Counted from the stretch's first letter, positions 1 through 9,498 are shown. The stretch is 64,000 nt of DNA from Gemmatimonadaceae bacterium (GCA_022843265.1 JALHNZ010000002.1:62001-126000); one strand, 5' to 3'. A program made the numbers and translations. Notes: generated by a model not told the origin, from the sequence alone.

Positions 1-2
1 AA

Positions 3-1280
3 GGCGAACCGCGTCCTGAGTTTGCGTTTCTTCGCCGAGCGATTGCCGCCGACAGCGGACTGCAGCTGGTGGGCTTGCTGCGCAGTGCAGAAGGCAAGTT
101 CCTTCGGCTTGGCGTGAAGGACAGTCTTGAGCTGCTCACCGGATTTCCATCCACGCGCGAAGAGCTCTTCGGCTATCGCGCGCTCGTGATTGGTAGCATT
201 GAAGCGTCGTTCTTCACCGGCGATCAGCTCCGCATGCTGGCCGACTTTGTGAATGTACGCGGTGGTGGATTGTTGGCGCTTGGTGGACGCAGTTCGCTCA
301 CCGAAGGCGGATATCGCGGCACACCATTCGCTGATGTACTGCCGATTTCGCTTGACCGCGCGCCGAGGAATGTTGACGTAGCGCCTGTTGCGTACACGTT
401 GCGGCCCACCGCTGCTGGTCGATCACACGCTGCACTGCAAATCGCCGACAACGACGCAGCATCCACAGAGAAGTGGACCAAACTGCCACCGCTCACGGCC
501 GTCAACGCACTCGGTGCACTGCGACCTGGCGCCACGTCACTGCTGAGCGGCCGTGCAGGTGAAGGTACGAGCGAACAACCACTATTGGCGTATCATCGGT
601 ATGGACGTGGTATCGGGGCGATTTTTGGGGTGCAGGATTCGTGGCTGTGGCGTATGCACGCCGATATGGCGGTGGAAGACCAGACGCATCTCACACTCTG
701 GCGCCAGTTGCTGCGCTGGTTGGTGGACGGCGTGCCCGACCGGATTGCTGTGGCAGCGTCTCCAGATCGCGTTGGCACATCCGAACCCGTAGCCATTCGC
801 GCGCAAATCGCCGACGAATCGTTTCTGGATGTCAACGACGCCACAGTGAGCACCACCGTGATTTCGCCCACTGGCGTGGCGACAGATGTTGGACTCGACT
901 GGTCGGTACGCGCTGACGGTGTGTACAGTGGCCGTTTCGTGCCCACCGAAACCGGAGTGCACACACTTGCGACGCAGGTGGTGCGTGGACGCGATACGTT
1001 GCGCACCACCAACGGTACGCTGCTGGTAGACGATGCGGACGCCGACGTGACACAAGCCGAGCAGCGTGTTGCACTGCTGCGTCGCGTGGCGCAGGAAACG
1101 GGTGGGCGCTACGTGCCGCTCGCTGACGCCGCGCGCCTTGAGGACGATGTGTCGTACACAGAAGCGGGTGTTGTAGTACGTGATACGAAGGACCTCTGGG
1201 ACATGCCAGCGGTATTCCTGTTGCTAGCGCTGTGCCTCGGCGCGGAGTGGACCTGGCGTCGCTGGCGGGGGTTGGCATGA
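3..1280 (+). CDS. Glutamine amidotransferase-fold membrane protein, 5' truncated
   Basis: The reading frame is open from the first codons of the window, so the true start lies upstream; an internal GTG at 69 is not taken as the start. Visible residues 1-100 look like a class I glutamine-amidotransferase (flavodoxin-like) fold, with the stretch YRALVIGSIEASFF followed by a Gly-rich LLALGG loop. No catalytic Cys-His-Glu set is evident, so it is probably a non-enzymatic member. A beta-rich region (about visible residues 240-340) resembles an Ig-like accessory domain. The C-terminus has a hydrophobic segment (AVFLLLALCLGAEW) followed by arginines, suggesting a single membrane anchor. Its stop overlaps the next start (ATGA, 1277-1280), making it the first visible gene of an eight-gene operon. 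Such proteins commonly accompany BatA/VWA and MoxR genes; the exact role is unknown. Confidence 0.75.
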   Translation, partial: GEPRPEFAFLRRAIAADSGLQLVGLLRSAEGKFLRLGVKDSLELLTGFPSTREELFGYRALVIGSIEASFFTGDQLRMLADFVNVRGGGLLALGGRSSLTEGGYRGTPFADVLPISLDRAPRNVDVAPVAYTLRPTAAGRSHAALQIADNDAASTEKWTKLPPLTAVNALGALRPGATSLLSGRAGEGTSEQPLLAYHRYGRGIGAIFGVQDSWLWRMHADMAVEDQTHLTLWRQLLRWLVDGVPDRIAVAASPDRVGTSEPVAIRAQIADESFLDVNDATVSTTVISPTGVATDVGLDWSVRADGVYSGRFVPTETGVHTLATQVVRGRDTLRTTNGTLLVDDADADVTQAEQRVALLRRVAQETGGRYVPLADAARLEDDVSYTEAGVVVRDTKDLWDMPAVFLLLALCLGAEWTWRRWRGLA

Positions 1281-2230
1281 CACGGATTTCAGTGGTTCGC
1301 GCAACGGTGTTTGCGGCGATTGTGTGCGTGGCGAATGCGTTTGCACCGACGGCGCACGCGCAGCAGCAACACGCCATCATCATTACTGGCCTGGGTGGTG
1401 AACCCGCGTATCGCGATGCGTTCTTTGGCGCGGCGGTGCTGCTTCACGATGTCGCCAAAACCAAATGGAATGTGGCCGACTCCAGTTTGATCGTGCTCAC
1501 AGAAGATGCAACGCGTGACAGCAAGCGCTTTCGTGGCAAGTCTACCAAGGAAGCAGTGGCGGCCGCGTTTGCCACGATCGGTCGACGTGCAAAGCCTGGC
1601 GATGTGGTCTTTGTCTTTCTGCACGGCCACGGCAGTGGTCAGGGTGCGGAATCGCGCGTGAATTTGCCCGGACCCGATCCGAGCGCTGCCGACTACAACA
1701 TGTGGCTCGCCGGCTTTGCGCAGCAGACCGTGGTGTTTGTGAATGCGGCCAGCGCCAGCGGTGATTTTGTCCGCGTGCTCGCAGGCCCGCGTCGCGTGAT
1801 TCTGACCGCCACCAAGAGCAGTGTGGAGCGCAACGACACCCGCTTTGCCACGTATTTTGTGCGAGGCCTTAACTCGGGTGAGGCAGACGCGAACAAAGAC
1901 GGCCGTATCTCCGTACTTGAGTCGTTCGCGTTTGCGCAGCGCGAAGTTGCCCGCGAGTACGAAACAGACAGTCGCATGCTCACCGAGCACGCCATACTGA
2001 GTGATTCCACACTCGCGGCGACCGTTGCGTTTGGAGGACGCGCCGTATCAAGTGATCCGCGCGTTGCCGCGCTCGTTGCGGAACGCCAGGCGCTGGAGTC
2101 GCAGGTAGCGTCGTTGCGTACGCGGAAGGACAGCATGACGGCCGATGCGTACGACAAGGAGTTGGAGCGCTTGCTCGTTGCCATTGCGGAAAAGACGCAG
2201 GCGATTCGTGCCGCGGGGGGAACGCCGTGA
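1277..2230 (+). CDS. Secreted caspase/C13-like protein lacking catalytic Cys
   Basis: An ATG at 1277 overlaps the previous stop and begins a Sec signal peptide (VFAAIVCVANAFAPTAHAQ); an upstream in-frame ATG at 1232 lies inside the preceding gene and is less likely. The fold resembles caspase/legumain (clan CD, C13): beta strands, then FLHGHGSG with His118 at the catalytic His site, then VVFVNAASASGDF. Where active relatives have Cys (DACHSG-like), this protein has Ser159, so it is predicted inactive as a cysteine peptidase. Residues after VILTATKS contain a canonical EF-hand-like loop, DANKDGRISVLE, expected to bind calcium. The C-terminus is a coiled-coil-like Ala/Glu/Lys-rich helix (VAERQALESQVASLR). 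It is translationally coupled on both sides (ATGA, GTGA). The fold call is by motif recognition. Confidence 0.72.
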   Translation: MTRISVVRATVFAAIVCVANAFAPTAHAQQQHAIIITGLGGEPAYRDAFFGAAVLLHDVAKTKWNVADSSLIVLTEDATRDSKRFRGKSTKEAVAAAFATIGRRAKPGDVVFVFLHGHGSGQGAESRVNLPGPDPSAADYNMWLAGFAQQTVVFVNAASASGDFVRVLAGPRRVILTATKSSVERNDTRFATYFVRGLNSGEADANKDGRISVLESFAFAQREVAREYETDSRMLTEHAILSDSTLAATVAFGGRAVSSDPRVAALVAERQALESQVASLRTRKDSMTADAYDKELERLLVAIAEKTQAIRAAGGTP

Positions 2231-4719
2231 ACATTCGCTCGCATTTCTCACGAGTTGCCATTATTCCGTCGTGCGCGTTTCTGCTCGGCGCGTGTCAGGC
2301 CGACGCGCAGGATCGCTCGTCCATTCTCGCGCTCGCCAACGAAGGCAAGCTGGAGCAGGCCGAGTCGGCGGCGCGCGCCGCCGGACCAACGCTCGCCACC
2401 ACGCTCGGCGACATTCTCGTGATGCGTGGCCAGCTGCGCGCCGCTGATTCAGTCTACGCGAGCGCCGGCGAAGCGCCGCTGGCTCGCGTGGCCGAAGTGG
2501 GTCGCGCAGAGTTGAGCGCGCGTCGCGGCGATATTGCTGATGCACTGGCACGTGCGGAACGCATCGCAGCGGCGTATGAACGTGGTGGGGCCCAGTGGGC
2601 ACCGGAAGAACGTGTGGCCGCAGGCCGCGCATACGTGCTGCTCGGCCTGCGTGATTCGCGCACCGCGCGTCAGGCGCTGGCGGCGTTTGATGCCGCGTGG
2701 GCAGCCGATCCTTCATTGTTCGACGCGCGAGTTCGCGCTGGCGAGTTGTTGCTCGACAAGTACAATGCGCCTGACGCAAAGTCGTCGTTCGCCGACGTCC
2801 TGAATGTTGAGCCCGCGTATCCACGCGCACTGCTTGGTATGGCGCGTGTGCAGGAGTTCGAAGGCGAAGCCGCCGCCATGGAAACGGTTCGCAAGAGCTT
2901 GGCGTCGAACCCGTCGCTAACCGCCGCGCACACCATGCTGGCGCGGTTGCATCTGGAAGCGGAAGCGTACGATTCCGCATCTATCGCCGCCGATCGTGCG
3001 CTCGCAATTGATTCCACGGCCATGGAGGCGTGGGCGCTTCGCGGAGCGGTGGCGTGGTTTGCGGGGAATCCCACCGCGCTTCTTGCCGCGCAGAAGCGCG
3101 CGGAGGCACTGAATCCGCGTCCTGCTGGCTTCTTCGCAACGCTCGCGGAAACAGCAGTACGGCACCGCCGATACGCCGACGGCGTGCGGTGGGCTGAGCA
3201 GGCCGTGGCGCTTGATTCAAACTCGGTACGTGCGCTCGGAGTGCTTGGCACCAATCAGTTGCGCACCGGCGCGATGGAACGAGGCCGCGCCACGCTCGAG
3301 CGTGCGTTCGCGATTGATCCGTTCAACCTGTGGCACAAGAACACGCTGGATTTGCTCGATGAGATGAAGAAGTTCACCGTCATCGAACGCGAGCGCTTCC
3401 AGCTGGTGGTGTCGCCGGAAGATGCGGCGCTGATGGAGTTGTATCTGCTGCCCATGCTCGAACAGGCCTACGATACGCTTGCGAAGCGCTATGCGTGGAA
3501 GCCCGATCGACCCGTTCGGTTCGAGATTTTCCGGCGTCACGCGGATTTCTCGGTGCGTTCCGTTGGACTCACAGGGCTCGGCGCACTTGGCGTGAGTTTT
3601 GGCGATGTGTTGGCGATGGATGCACCGTCCGCGCGCGAACCGGGGTCATTTAACTGGGGCTCAACCGCCTGGCATGAACTGGCGCACACGTTCACGCTCG
3701 GCTCGAGCAACAACCAGGTGCCGCGCTGGTTGTCCGAAGGGCTGTCTGTACTTGAAGAGCGTCGTGCACGCGACGGGTGGGGCGCCAAAGCTTCTGTAGA
3801 GTTTCTGGCGGCGTACAAGGCGAATATGCTGCGGCCCGTGAGTTCACTGAACGATGGGTTTGTAAGACCGCGATATCCCGCCGAGGTACAGTTCAGCTAC
3901 TATCTCGCGTCGCTGGTGTGCGAGATGATTGAGCAGGAGTTTGGTGCGGCGGTATTGCCGGCCATGATGAAAGCGTATCGCGAGGGGCTGGAATCGCCTG
4001 AAGTGTTTGCACGCACGCTCAAGGTGTCTGGCGACTCACTCGACAATCGCTTTCGCGCGTTCATGACCAAGCGGTTTGCGAAACCGCTCGCCGCGGTGGT
4101 GCCTGGTGATGGCCCCGGCATGGTGAATGGCGAGTTTGTGGATGCCATGCGCGAGGGGGTGGGCCATCTCGACGCACAGCGTACGCGCGAGGCGCAGCGT
4201 GCATTCGAGAAGGCGCAGGCGCTCTGGCCCGATTTGCACTCCGCTACTGGACCCGATTGGTACCTCGCGCGCCTCGCGCTTGAGCGTGCGGACACGACGG
4301 CGGCCTTGACGCTGTTAGGCAACATTACGCGCGCGCAGGAAACCGCGATGGCGGCGAACGTGCTCGAAGCAGATCTGCTTGAAGCCCGCGGCAATGATGC
4401 AGCGCTGGTGAAGACGCTGGAGCGTATTATCTGGATGGCACCGTACAGCGCGAGTTTGCACGAACGGCTGGCCGGCGCCGCAACACGCACCGGTTTGCAT
4501 GCCGTTGCGGTGCGCGAGCGTCGCGCGGCCCTCGCGATTGGAGCGTCTGATCCGCTCGAAGCACGATACCAGCTGGCCGATGCGTTGCGACGCGCCGGAG
4601 ACATTCCTGCGGCGCGACGTGAAGTGATCGGCATGCTGGAGACAGCGCCAGGGTTTGAAAAGGCACAAGCGTTGTTGCTACAGCTGCGCTCAACCACACC
4701 GCCCGGAGGCGCGCGATGA
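2227..4719 (+). CDS. TPR-repeat lipoprotein with M61/MA-type metallopeptidase domain
   Basis: A GTG start at 2227 overlaps the TGA of the previous gene. The N-terminus has a lipoprotein-like signal ending FLLGAC, so it is probably membrane-anchored outside the cytoplasm. Residues about 30-380 and 640-820 are helical TPR-like repeats rich in Ala/Leu/Arg. Between them lies a gluzincin domain with HELAHTF (His483, Glu484, His487) and the downstream WLSEGLSVLEE (Glu504), the arrangement expected for zinc ligands and catalytic Glu in MA-superfamily peptidases. The active-site set is intact, so it is predicted catalytically competent. At 830 aa it is a plausible effector peptidase for the operon, with TPRs to recruit partners; substrate unknown. 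It overlaps the next gene by 4 bp. Confidence 0.83.
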   Translation: MNIRSHFSRVAIIPSCAFLLGACQADAQDRSSILALANEGKLEQAESAARAAGPTLATTLGDILVMRGQLRAADSVYASAGEAPLARVAEVGRAELSARRGDIADALARAERIAAAYERGGAQWAPEERVAAGRAYVLLGLRDSRTARQALAAFDAAWAADPSLFDARVRAGELLLDKYNAPDAKSSFADVLNVEPAYPRALLGMARVQEFEGEAAAMETVRKSLASNPSLTAAHTMLARLHLEAEAYDSASIAADRALAIDSTAMEAWALRGAVAWFAGNPTALLAAQKRAEALNPRPAGFFATLAETAVRHRRYADGVRWAEQAVALDSNSVRALGVLGTNQLRTGAMERGRATLERAFAIDPFNLWHKNTLDLLDEMKKFTVIERERFQLVVSPEDAALMELYLLPMLEQAYDTLAKRYAWKPDRPVRFEIFRRHADFSVRSVGLTGLGALGVSFGDVLAMDAPSAREPGSFNWGSTAWHELAHTFTLGSSNNQVPRWLSEGLSVLEERRARDGWGAKASVEFLAAYKANMLRPVSSLNDGFVRPRYPAEVQFSYYLASLVCEMIEQEFGAAVLPAMMKAYREGLESPEVFARTLKVSGDSLDNRFRAFMTKRFAKPLAAVVPGDGPGMVNGEFVDAMREGVGHLDAQRTREAQRAFEKAQALWPDLHSATGPDWYLARLALERADTTAALTLLGNITRAQETAMAANVLEADLLEARGNDAALVKTLERIIWMAPYSASLHERLAGAATRTGLHAVAVRERRAALAIGASDPLEARYQLADALRRAGDIPAARREVIGMLETAPGFEKAQALLLQLRSTTPPGGAR

Positions 4720-5477
4720 CTCGCGGAAAGACGCTCGCGGTCACGTGTGCGTTGTTGTTGGGCGCCACGGCGCTGGCGTTTGGGCAAGGAGGCCGCGAGC
4801 GTCGCGGGATCGAAGATTTTCCCAATGCCGAGTATGACGGGCGATTCGTGTTTGCCCGCATCAGCTACAGCCAACAAGACTTTTCTTTTCGTCGTGGCGG
4901 TGGATCTGCATGGGCACACGACTATCCGCGAGCCGAACGCAACTTTCTCAAAATTCTCGGCGAGTTATCAACCGTACGAGTGCGCGGCGACGCCAGCACG
5001 ATTCTCTCGCTCGACAATCCAGAGCTCTTTCGTTTTCCCGTGATCTATATGGCGGAGCCGGGCTTCTGGCTTCCCAATCCGGCTGAGGTGCTCGCACTGC
5101 GCGCGTATCTGCAGAAGGGTGGATTCATGATATTTGACGATTTCGCGGGACGCGATTGGTTCAACTTTGTGGCGCAAGTAGAAAAAGTATTGCCCGGCGC
5201 CGTTCCCGTTCGACTCGACACGTCGCATCCGGTATTCGATTCGTTTTACCGCATTACCTCGCTCGACTATTACCACCCGCTACAGCAGGTGCCGTCCGAG
5301 TTTTACGGCGTGTTCGAGAACAACGATCCATCACAACGCATGCTGATGATGGTGAACTTCAACAACGACATCGCCGAGTACTGGGAGTTCTCCGACGAGG
5401 GGTACTTCCCGATTGACTTGTCGAACGAAGCTTACAAGCTCGGCATCAACTACATCGTGTACGCTCTCAGCCGCTGA
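4716..5477 (+). CDS. DUF4159 domain-containing secreted protein
   Basis: The ATG at 4716 overlaps the preceding stop by 4 bp. Residues 1-23 are a signal peptide (LAVTCALLLGATALAFGQ). The rest matches the DUF4159 style: FVFARISYSQQDF near the N-terminus, YPRAERNFLKIL, then an amidotransferase-like core (VIYMAEPGFWLPNPAEVLALRAYL, GGFMIFDDFAGRDW) and a C-terminus with MVNFNNDIAEYWEFSDEGYFPI. The family has no established reaction; it is repeatedly found next to MoxR, DUF58 and BatA genes and is presumed periplasmic or membrane-associated. A 15-nt gap separates it from the MoxR gene. Confidence 0.85.
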   Translation: MTRGKTLAVTCALLLGATALAFGQGGRERRGIEDFPNAEYDGRFVFARISYSQQDFSFRRGGGSAWAHDYPRAERNFLKILGELSTVRVRGDASTILSLDNPELFRFPVIYMAEPGFWLPNPAEVLALRAYLQKGGFMIFDDFAGRDWFNFVAQVEKVLPGAVPVRLDTSHPVFDSFYRITSLDYYHPLQQVPSEFYGVFENNDPSQRMLMMVNFNNDIAEYWEFSDEGYFPIDLSNEAYKLGINYIVYALSR

Positions 5478-5492
5478 CCCCGAGGCCCTCGC

Positions 5493-6533
5493 GTGACCGT
5501 GACCAACACCCAGATGGATTCCGAGCTGCTTACGCTCGACGACGCCGCCCTCGCTGACCGGCTGCACGCCGCCGGCACGCGCATCACCACCGAGCTCCGC
5601 AAGGTGATCGTGGGTCAGGATGCCGTCGTGGAACAAGCGCTGATTGCGCTGTTCGCGGGCGGCAATTGCTTGCTCGTGGGTGTGCCCGGTCTCGCGAAAA
5701 CGCTGCTCGTGTCGTCGCTCGCACGCGCGCTCGATCTCAAGTTCAATCGTATTCAGTTCACGCCTGACCTCATGCCGTCTGACGTCACCGGCACCGACGT
5801 GATTCAGGATGATCCGCAAACGGGTCAGCGCAAACTGGCGTTCATGGCGGGTCCGGTGTTTACGAACGTGTTGCTGGCTGACGAAATCAACCGAACGCCG
5901 CCCAAGACTCAAGCGGCATTGCTCGAAGCCATGCAGGAAAAGCGCGTGACGGTGCAAGGGCGCACGTACGAACTTGATCCGCCGTTCTTTGTGTTTGCCA
6001 CGCAGAACCCGATTGAGCTCGAAGGCACGTATCCTCTGCCCGAAGCGCAGCTTGACCGCTTCATGCTCGAAGTCATGCTCGACTATTTGCCGGAAGACGA
6101 CGAGGTAAACGTCGTGCGCTCAACGACCAGCGTATCGCCCAAAGCGATCACGCCGGTGGTGAGCAAAGCGGAAATTCTCGCGTTCCAGCAGGTGGTGCGA
6201 CGTGTGCCAGTGTCCGACATGGTCACGCGCTGGGCCGTGCGTCTGGTGCGTATGTCTCGGCCAAGCGATGTGCACGCGCCGGATTTTGTGAAACAGTACA
6301 TCTCGTACGGTGCCAGCGTGCGTGCCGCGCAGGCGCTCGTGCTCGGTGGCAAGGCGCGCGCGTTGCTGCAAGGGCGCACGCACGTGAGCCTTGATGATAT
6401 CACGGCACTCGCGCGTCCCGTGCTGCGTCACCGTATCCTGGCCAACTTCCAGGCGCAGTCGGAAAAAGTCACCACTGACAAACTCGTTGAGCAGCTGGTG
6501 CAGGCCAACCCCGTGCCCCGCTCGGAGCGCTGA
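5493..6533 (+). CDS. MoxR-family AAA+ ATPase
   Basis: A GTG start at 5493 follows the DUF4159 stop closely. The 346-aa length fits MoxR proteins. Walker A is the MoxR-type GVPGLAKT (residues 63-70); Walker B is LLADEIN with Asp130-Glu131; sensor 1 lies in FFVFATQNPIELEGTYPLPEAQLDRF. The C-terminal AAA lid contains SYGASVRAAQALVLGGKARAL. MoxR ATPases are cytoplasmic oligomers that remodel or activate VWA-domain partners. Here DUF58 and BatA/VWA genes follow directly (2-nt gap, then overlap), so these are the likely clients. Confidence 0.95.
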   Translation: MTVTNTQMDSELLTLDDAALADRLHAAGTRITTELRKVIVGQDAVVEQALIALFAGGNCLLVGVPGLAKTLLVSSLARALDLKFNRIQFTPDLMPSDVTGTDVIQDDPQTGQRKLAFMAGPVFTNVLLADEINRTPPKTQAALLEAMQEKRVTVQGRTYELDPPFFVFATQNPIELEGTYPLPEAQLDRFMLEVMLDYLPEDDEVNVVRSTTSVSPKAITPVVSKAEILAFQQVVRRVPVSDMVTRWAVRLVRMSRPSDVHAPDFVKQYISYGASVRAAQALVLGGKARALLQGRTHVSLDDITALARPVLRHRILANFQAQSEKVTTDKLVEQLVQANPVPRSER

Positions 6534-6535
6534 AC

Positions 6536-7435
6536 GTGGCCACCGCACCCGCGGCCTTTCTGGATCCAGCCTTGCTGGCCCGCATCTCGGATCTCGAGTT
6601 GCTGGCGCGGACCGTAGTTGATGGTTTCATGCATGGTGTGCACCGTTCGGCGCGAAAGGGTTCATCGCTTGATTTTGCGGAACATCGTGCGTATCAGCCA
6701 GGTGATGATTTGCGTCGCGTGGATTGGCGTTTGTTTGCGCGCACCGACCGGTATTACGTCAAGCAGTATGAGGCCGATACGAATGTGAGTGTATGGTTTG
6801 CACTCGATACGTCGGCTTCCATGGATTTTGCGACCGGTCCGGTTACCAAGTTTGACTACGCGCGATTTCTTGTCGCGTCACTGGCCTGGCTGTCCAAGAA
6901 TCAGGGTGACCGAGTGGGGCTGGTCACCATGGGCGATGACCTTGGCGAAGTGATTCCGCCGTCGGCCCGTCACCTGCAGCGAATGCTGCACACGTTGGGT
7001 CGCACCAAAGCCAGCGGTCGCGGGCGATTGCTTGAAACGCTGGAGCGCGTGGCGCATGTGACCACTCGTGCTGGTGTTGTTGTGATCGTATCAGATTGTT
7101 ATGAGCCGGCCGACAAGTTGGGTCGAGCGCTCGATACGATGCGCGCGCGTGGACACGATGTGATTCTCTTTCATCCGATTGATCCCGGAGAACGTGAGTT
7201 GTCGTTCGACGCACCGCTCACGATTGAAGATGCCGAGAGTGGTGTGCGCTTGCCGCTTCGGCCTGATGAGCTGCGCAAGCAGTACAAGGAAGCCTTTGCC
7301 TCGCATCGTGATGCATTGACGAAGCGACTGGCGGCGGGCCGCGTGGATTACGTGCCGATCGAAACGGACAAGCCGCTTGATCTGGCGCTGCACGCCTACC
7401 TCGACATGCGCGCCATGCGCCATCCGGGGCGCTGA
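6536..7435 (+). CDS. DUF58 domain-containing protein
   Basis: A GTG start at 6536 lies 2 nt after the MoxR stop. The hallmark DUF58 region is present: GSSLDFAEHRAYQPGDDLRR followed by DWRLFARTDRYYVKQYEADT, then a VWA-like MIDAS motif DTSASM (Asp91, Ser93, Ser95). A Rossmann-like segment with VVVIVSDCYEP follows. No membrane span is seen in the 299 residues, so it is probably cytoplasmic. DUF58 proteins are the usual partners of MoxR ATPases. The last base of its TGA is the A of the next ATG (7435), indicating translational coupling. Confidence 0.93.
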   Translation: MATAPAAFLDPALLARISDLELLARTVVDGFMHGVHRSARKGSSLDFAEHRAYQPGDDLRRVDWRLFARTDRYYVKQYEADTNVSVWFALDTSASMDFATGPVTKFDYARFLVASLAWLSKNQGDRVGLVTMGDDLGEVIPPSARHLQRMLHTLGRTKASGRGRLLETLERVAHVTTRAGVVVIVSDCYEPADKLGRALDTMRARGHDVILFHPIDPGERELSFDAPLTIEDAESGVRLPLRPDELRKQYKEAFASHRDALTKRLAAGRVDYVPIETDKPLDLALHAYLDMRAMRHPGR

Positions 7436-9498
7436 TGAACTTTCTTGTTCCCGCCTTCCTCGCCGGACTCGCGGCGCTAGCCATCCCGATTGTGATGCAC
7501 CTGCGGCATCGCGAAAAGGGCACGCCGGTGCTGTTTCCGTCGCTCATGTTTCTTGAGCAGCTGGCGATTCGTACGAGCAAGCGTCAACGCATTACCGATT
7601 GGCCGTTGCTGGCGCTGCGTGCCCTCGCGTTGGCGCTGCTGGTGCTCGCATTCGCGCGTCCGTTCGCCGCCGACAGTGCAGAAGCCGCAGCGGCCGATGC
7701 ACCAAAAGTCTCCGTGATTCTGCTCGATCGTTCCATGAGCATGGGACACAGCGAAGTATGGCCCGCGGCGATTGACTCGGCGCGTCGTATAGTGCGTGAG
7801 GCGGGTGCGCAGGATCGTGTCGCGCTGATCCTGTTTGATGATGAAGCGGAAGTGGCGCATACACTGACCACGGATCGCGCCGCGATTGATGCGGTATTGC
7901 AGACGGCGAAACCCACGGCGCGTGGCACTCGCTACGTGAGTGCTTTACGCGCCGCGCGCAGTGTGTTGCTTGAGGCCCCGGCGGTGCCCGCCGAGCTAGT
8001 GGTGATTACCGACTTGCAGCGTGGTGGTGTGGCGGGGCTCGCTGGTCTTGAGTTACCGTCGCGTGCGACGGTGCGGTCGGTCGCGATTGCCTCTGCAAGC
8101 AAAGCCAATAGTTCGGTGACGGGTGTCGATGTTCGTCGGGTCGCTGACGCCGATCGCACGCGACTCTCGGTACAGGCGCGTGTCATGGCACGCAGCCTCG
8201 AATCGCCGCGTACGGTGCGCGCACAGTTGCAGATTGACGGTCGGCCGAGTGGTGAGCAAACGGTCACGCTGCCGGTGGACGGGGAGCGTGTGGTGGCGTT
8301 TGATGCGGTACCGCTGCCATCTGGCCGCGTGCGCGGCATGATCACCATGGAAAACGACCTGCTCGCTGCAGACGATACGTTCTTCTTTGCGTTGGCGGGT
8401 GAGGACGCCTTGCCGGTCGTGTTGCTCGCGGGCGGCGACGCACTCGAAACCGAAACGTTGTTTACGGAACGTGCACTGGCGATTGGTCGCGCACCAACGG
8501 TGCGAATCACGCGGCAGAATCCGGGTACGCTTTCCGCAGCAACCCTGCGCAACGCTGGGCTCGCGATTGTGTGGGACACGCCGCTCTCGGCCAGTGAAAC
8601 CACGGCGCTCGATGCCTTTGTGCAAGCGGGCGGCGGCGCCGTGGTAGTGGTGGGTCGTCGCCTGAGTGCGCGTGGTGCCAATATCCCGCTCGGTGTGGTC
8701 ACTGTTGATGGTTCGGCGGATCGTTTCGCCGATCGTGGCGGCACATTCGGCGAAGTGCAGAACGAACATCCGCTATTTTCAGCCTTCCGTGATTCACCGG
8801 GTGCGTTGTCATCCGCACGATTCCTGCGGTACGCGCGCGTCACACCGGCTACCGGTAGCGAAGTGCTCGCGCGTTTTGACGATGGACTGCCTGCGGTCAT
8901 CGAACGTCGCAGTGGTGCGGGACGCGTGATCACGCTCGCCGTGCCTATGGATACGCGCACTGGTGATCTGCCTTTGCAGCCGGCCTTCCTGCCGTTTCTT
9001 CGCCGCTTGGCGTTGCACAGTTCGGGGCATGCCGCATCGCCGCTCTGGCAGCTCACAAGCGAAGCGTGGGCCCTGCCCAAGCGCATGCAGGATCCTGTGG
9101 TGAGCTCCCCCTCGGGCGAATTGCAGCGACCCACGGCGTCTGATTCGCTGGCGGCGGCAGTGCCTCTGGCGGAACGCGGCGTCTACGCTGCCTATTCGAA
9201 AGAAGTGTCCGGTGATCCGGTCACCACGGTCGCGGCCAACGTGTCGCCACTCGAATCAGACCTCTCGGCCGTGGACGCGCGGGAACTTCTGGTTGGTGTG
9301 TCGGTGTCCGAACAAGAGGACGCGGCTGGCGCTGGGCCGGCCGGATCGATTGAAGTGGAGAAGCGTCAGGGGTTCTGGCGTTGGTTGTTGATCATCGCAG
9401 CCCTGTTGCTGGTAGCAGAAACGCTGCTCGCTAACCGGGGATGGCGCGGCAAGGCCGCGCGTCTCACTGTTGCTGGACCGGAGCGGAGTGCCCCATGA
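7435..9498 (+). CDS. BatA-like membrane protein with VWA domain
   Basis: The N-terminus (FLVPAFLAGLAALAIPIVMHL, then RHREKGTPVLFPSLMFLE) is the BatA/aerotolerance-regulator N-terminal domain, with a second hydrophobic segment near residues 55-80. A VWA domain follows, with MIDAS motif LDRSMSMGHS (Asp98, Ser100, Ser102) and a later VVITDLQ strand. The middle contains a glutamine-amidotransferase-like region (VVLLAGGDALETE, LDAFVQAGGGAVVVVG). A C-terminal span (WLLIIAALLLVAETLLA) precedes a short basic tail. It is 687 aa, with both ends probably on the cytoplasmic side (inference). It overlaps the next gene by ATGA at 9495-9498. Likely a membrane scaffold of the MoxR module. Confidence 0.9.
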   Translation: MNFLVPAFLAGLAALAIPIVMHLRHREKGTPVLFPSLMFLEQLAIRTSKRQRITDWPLLALRALALALLVLAFARPFAADSAEAAAADAPKVSVILLDRSMSMGHSEVWPAAIDSARRIVREAGAQDRVALILFDDEAEVAHTLTTDRAAIDAVLQTAKPTARGTRYVSALRAARSVLLEAPAVPAELVVITDLQRGGVAGLAGLELPSRATVRSVAIASASKANSSVTGVDVRRVADADRTRLSVQARVMARSLESPRTVRAQLQIDGRPSGEQTVTLPVDGERVVAFDAVPLPSGRVRGMITMENDLLAADDTFFFALAGEDALPVVLLAGGDALETETLFTERALAIGRAPTVRITRQNPGTLSAATLRNAGLAIVWDTPLSASETTALDAFVQAGGGAVVVVGRRLSARGANIPLGVVTVDGSADRFADRGGTFGEVQNEHPLFSAFRDSPGALSSARFLRYARVTPATGSEVLARFDDGLPAVIERRSGAGRVITLAVPMDTRTGDLPLQPAFLPFLRRLALHSSGHAASPLWQLTSEAWALPKRMQDPVVSSPSGELQRPTASDSLAAAVPLAERGVYAAYSKEVSGDPVTTVAANVSPLESDLSAVDARELLVGVSVSEQEDAAGAGPAGSIEVEKRQGFWRWLLIIAALLLVAETLLANRGWRGKAARLTVAGPERSAP

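Noticed and set aside
3900-4919. Long minus-strand open frame opposite the TPR peptidase and DUF4159 genes
   Set aside because: No ribosome binding site or recognisable domain; compositionally a shadow of the plus-strand genes.
7932-9134. Long minus-strand open frame opposite the BatA gene
   Set aside because: Ser/Arg/Pro-rich translation with no motifs; a shadow of the plus-strand gene in high-GC DNA.
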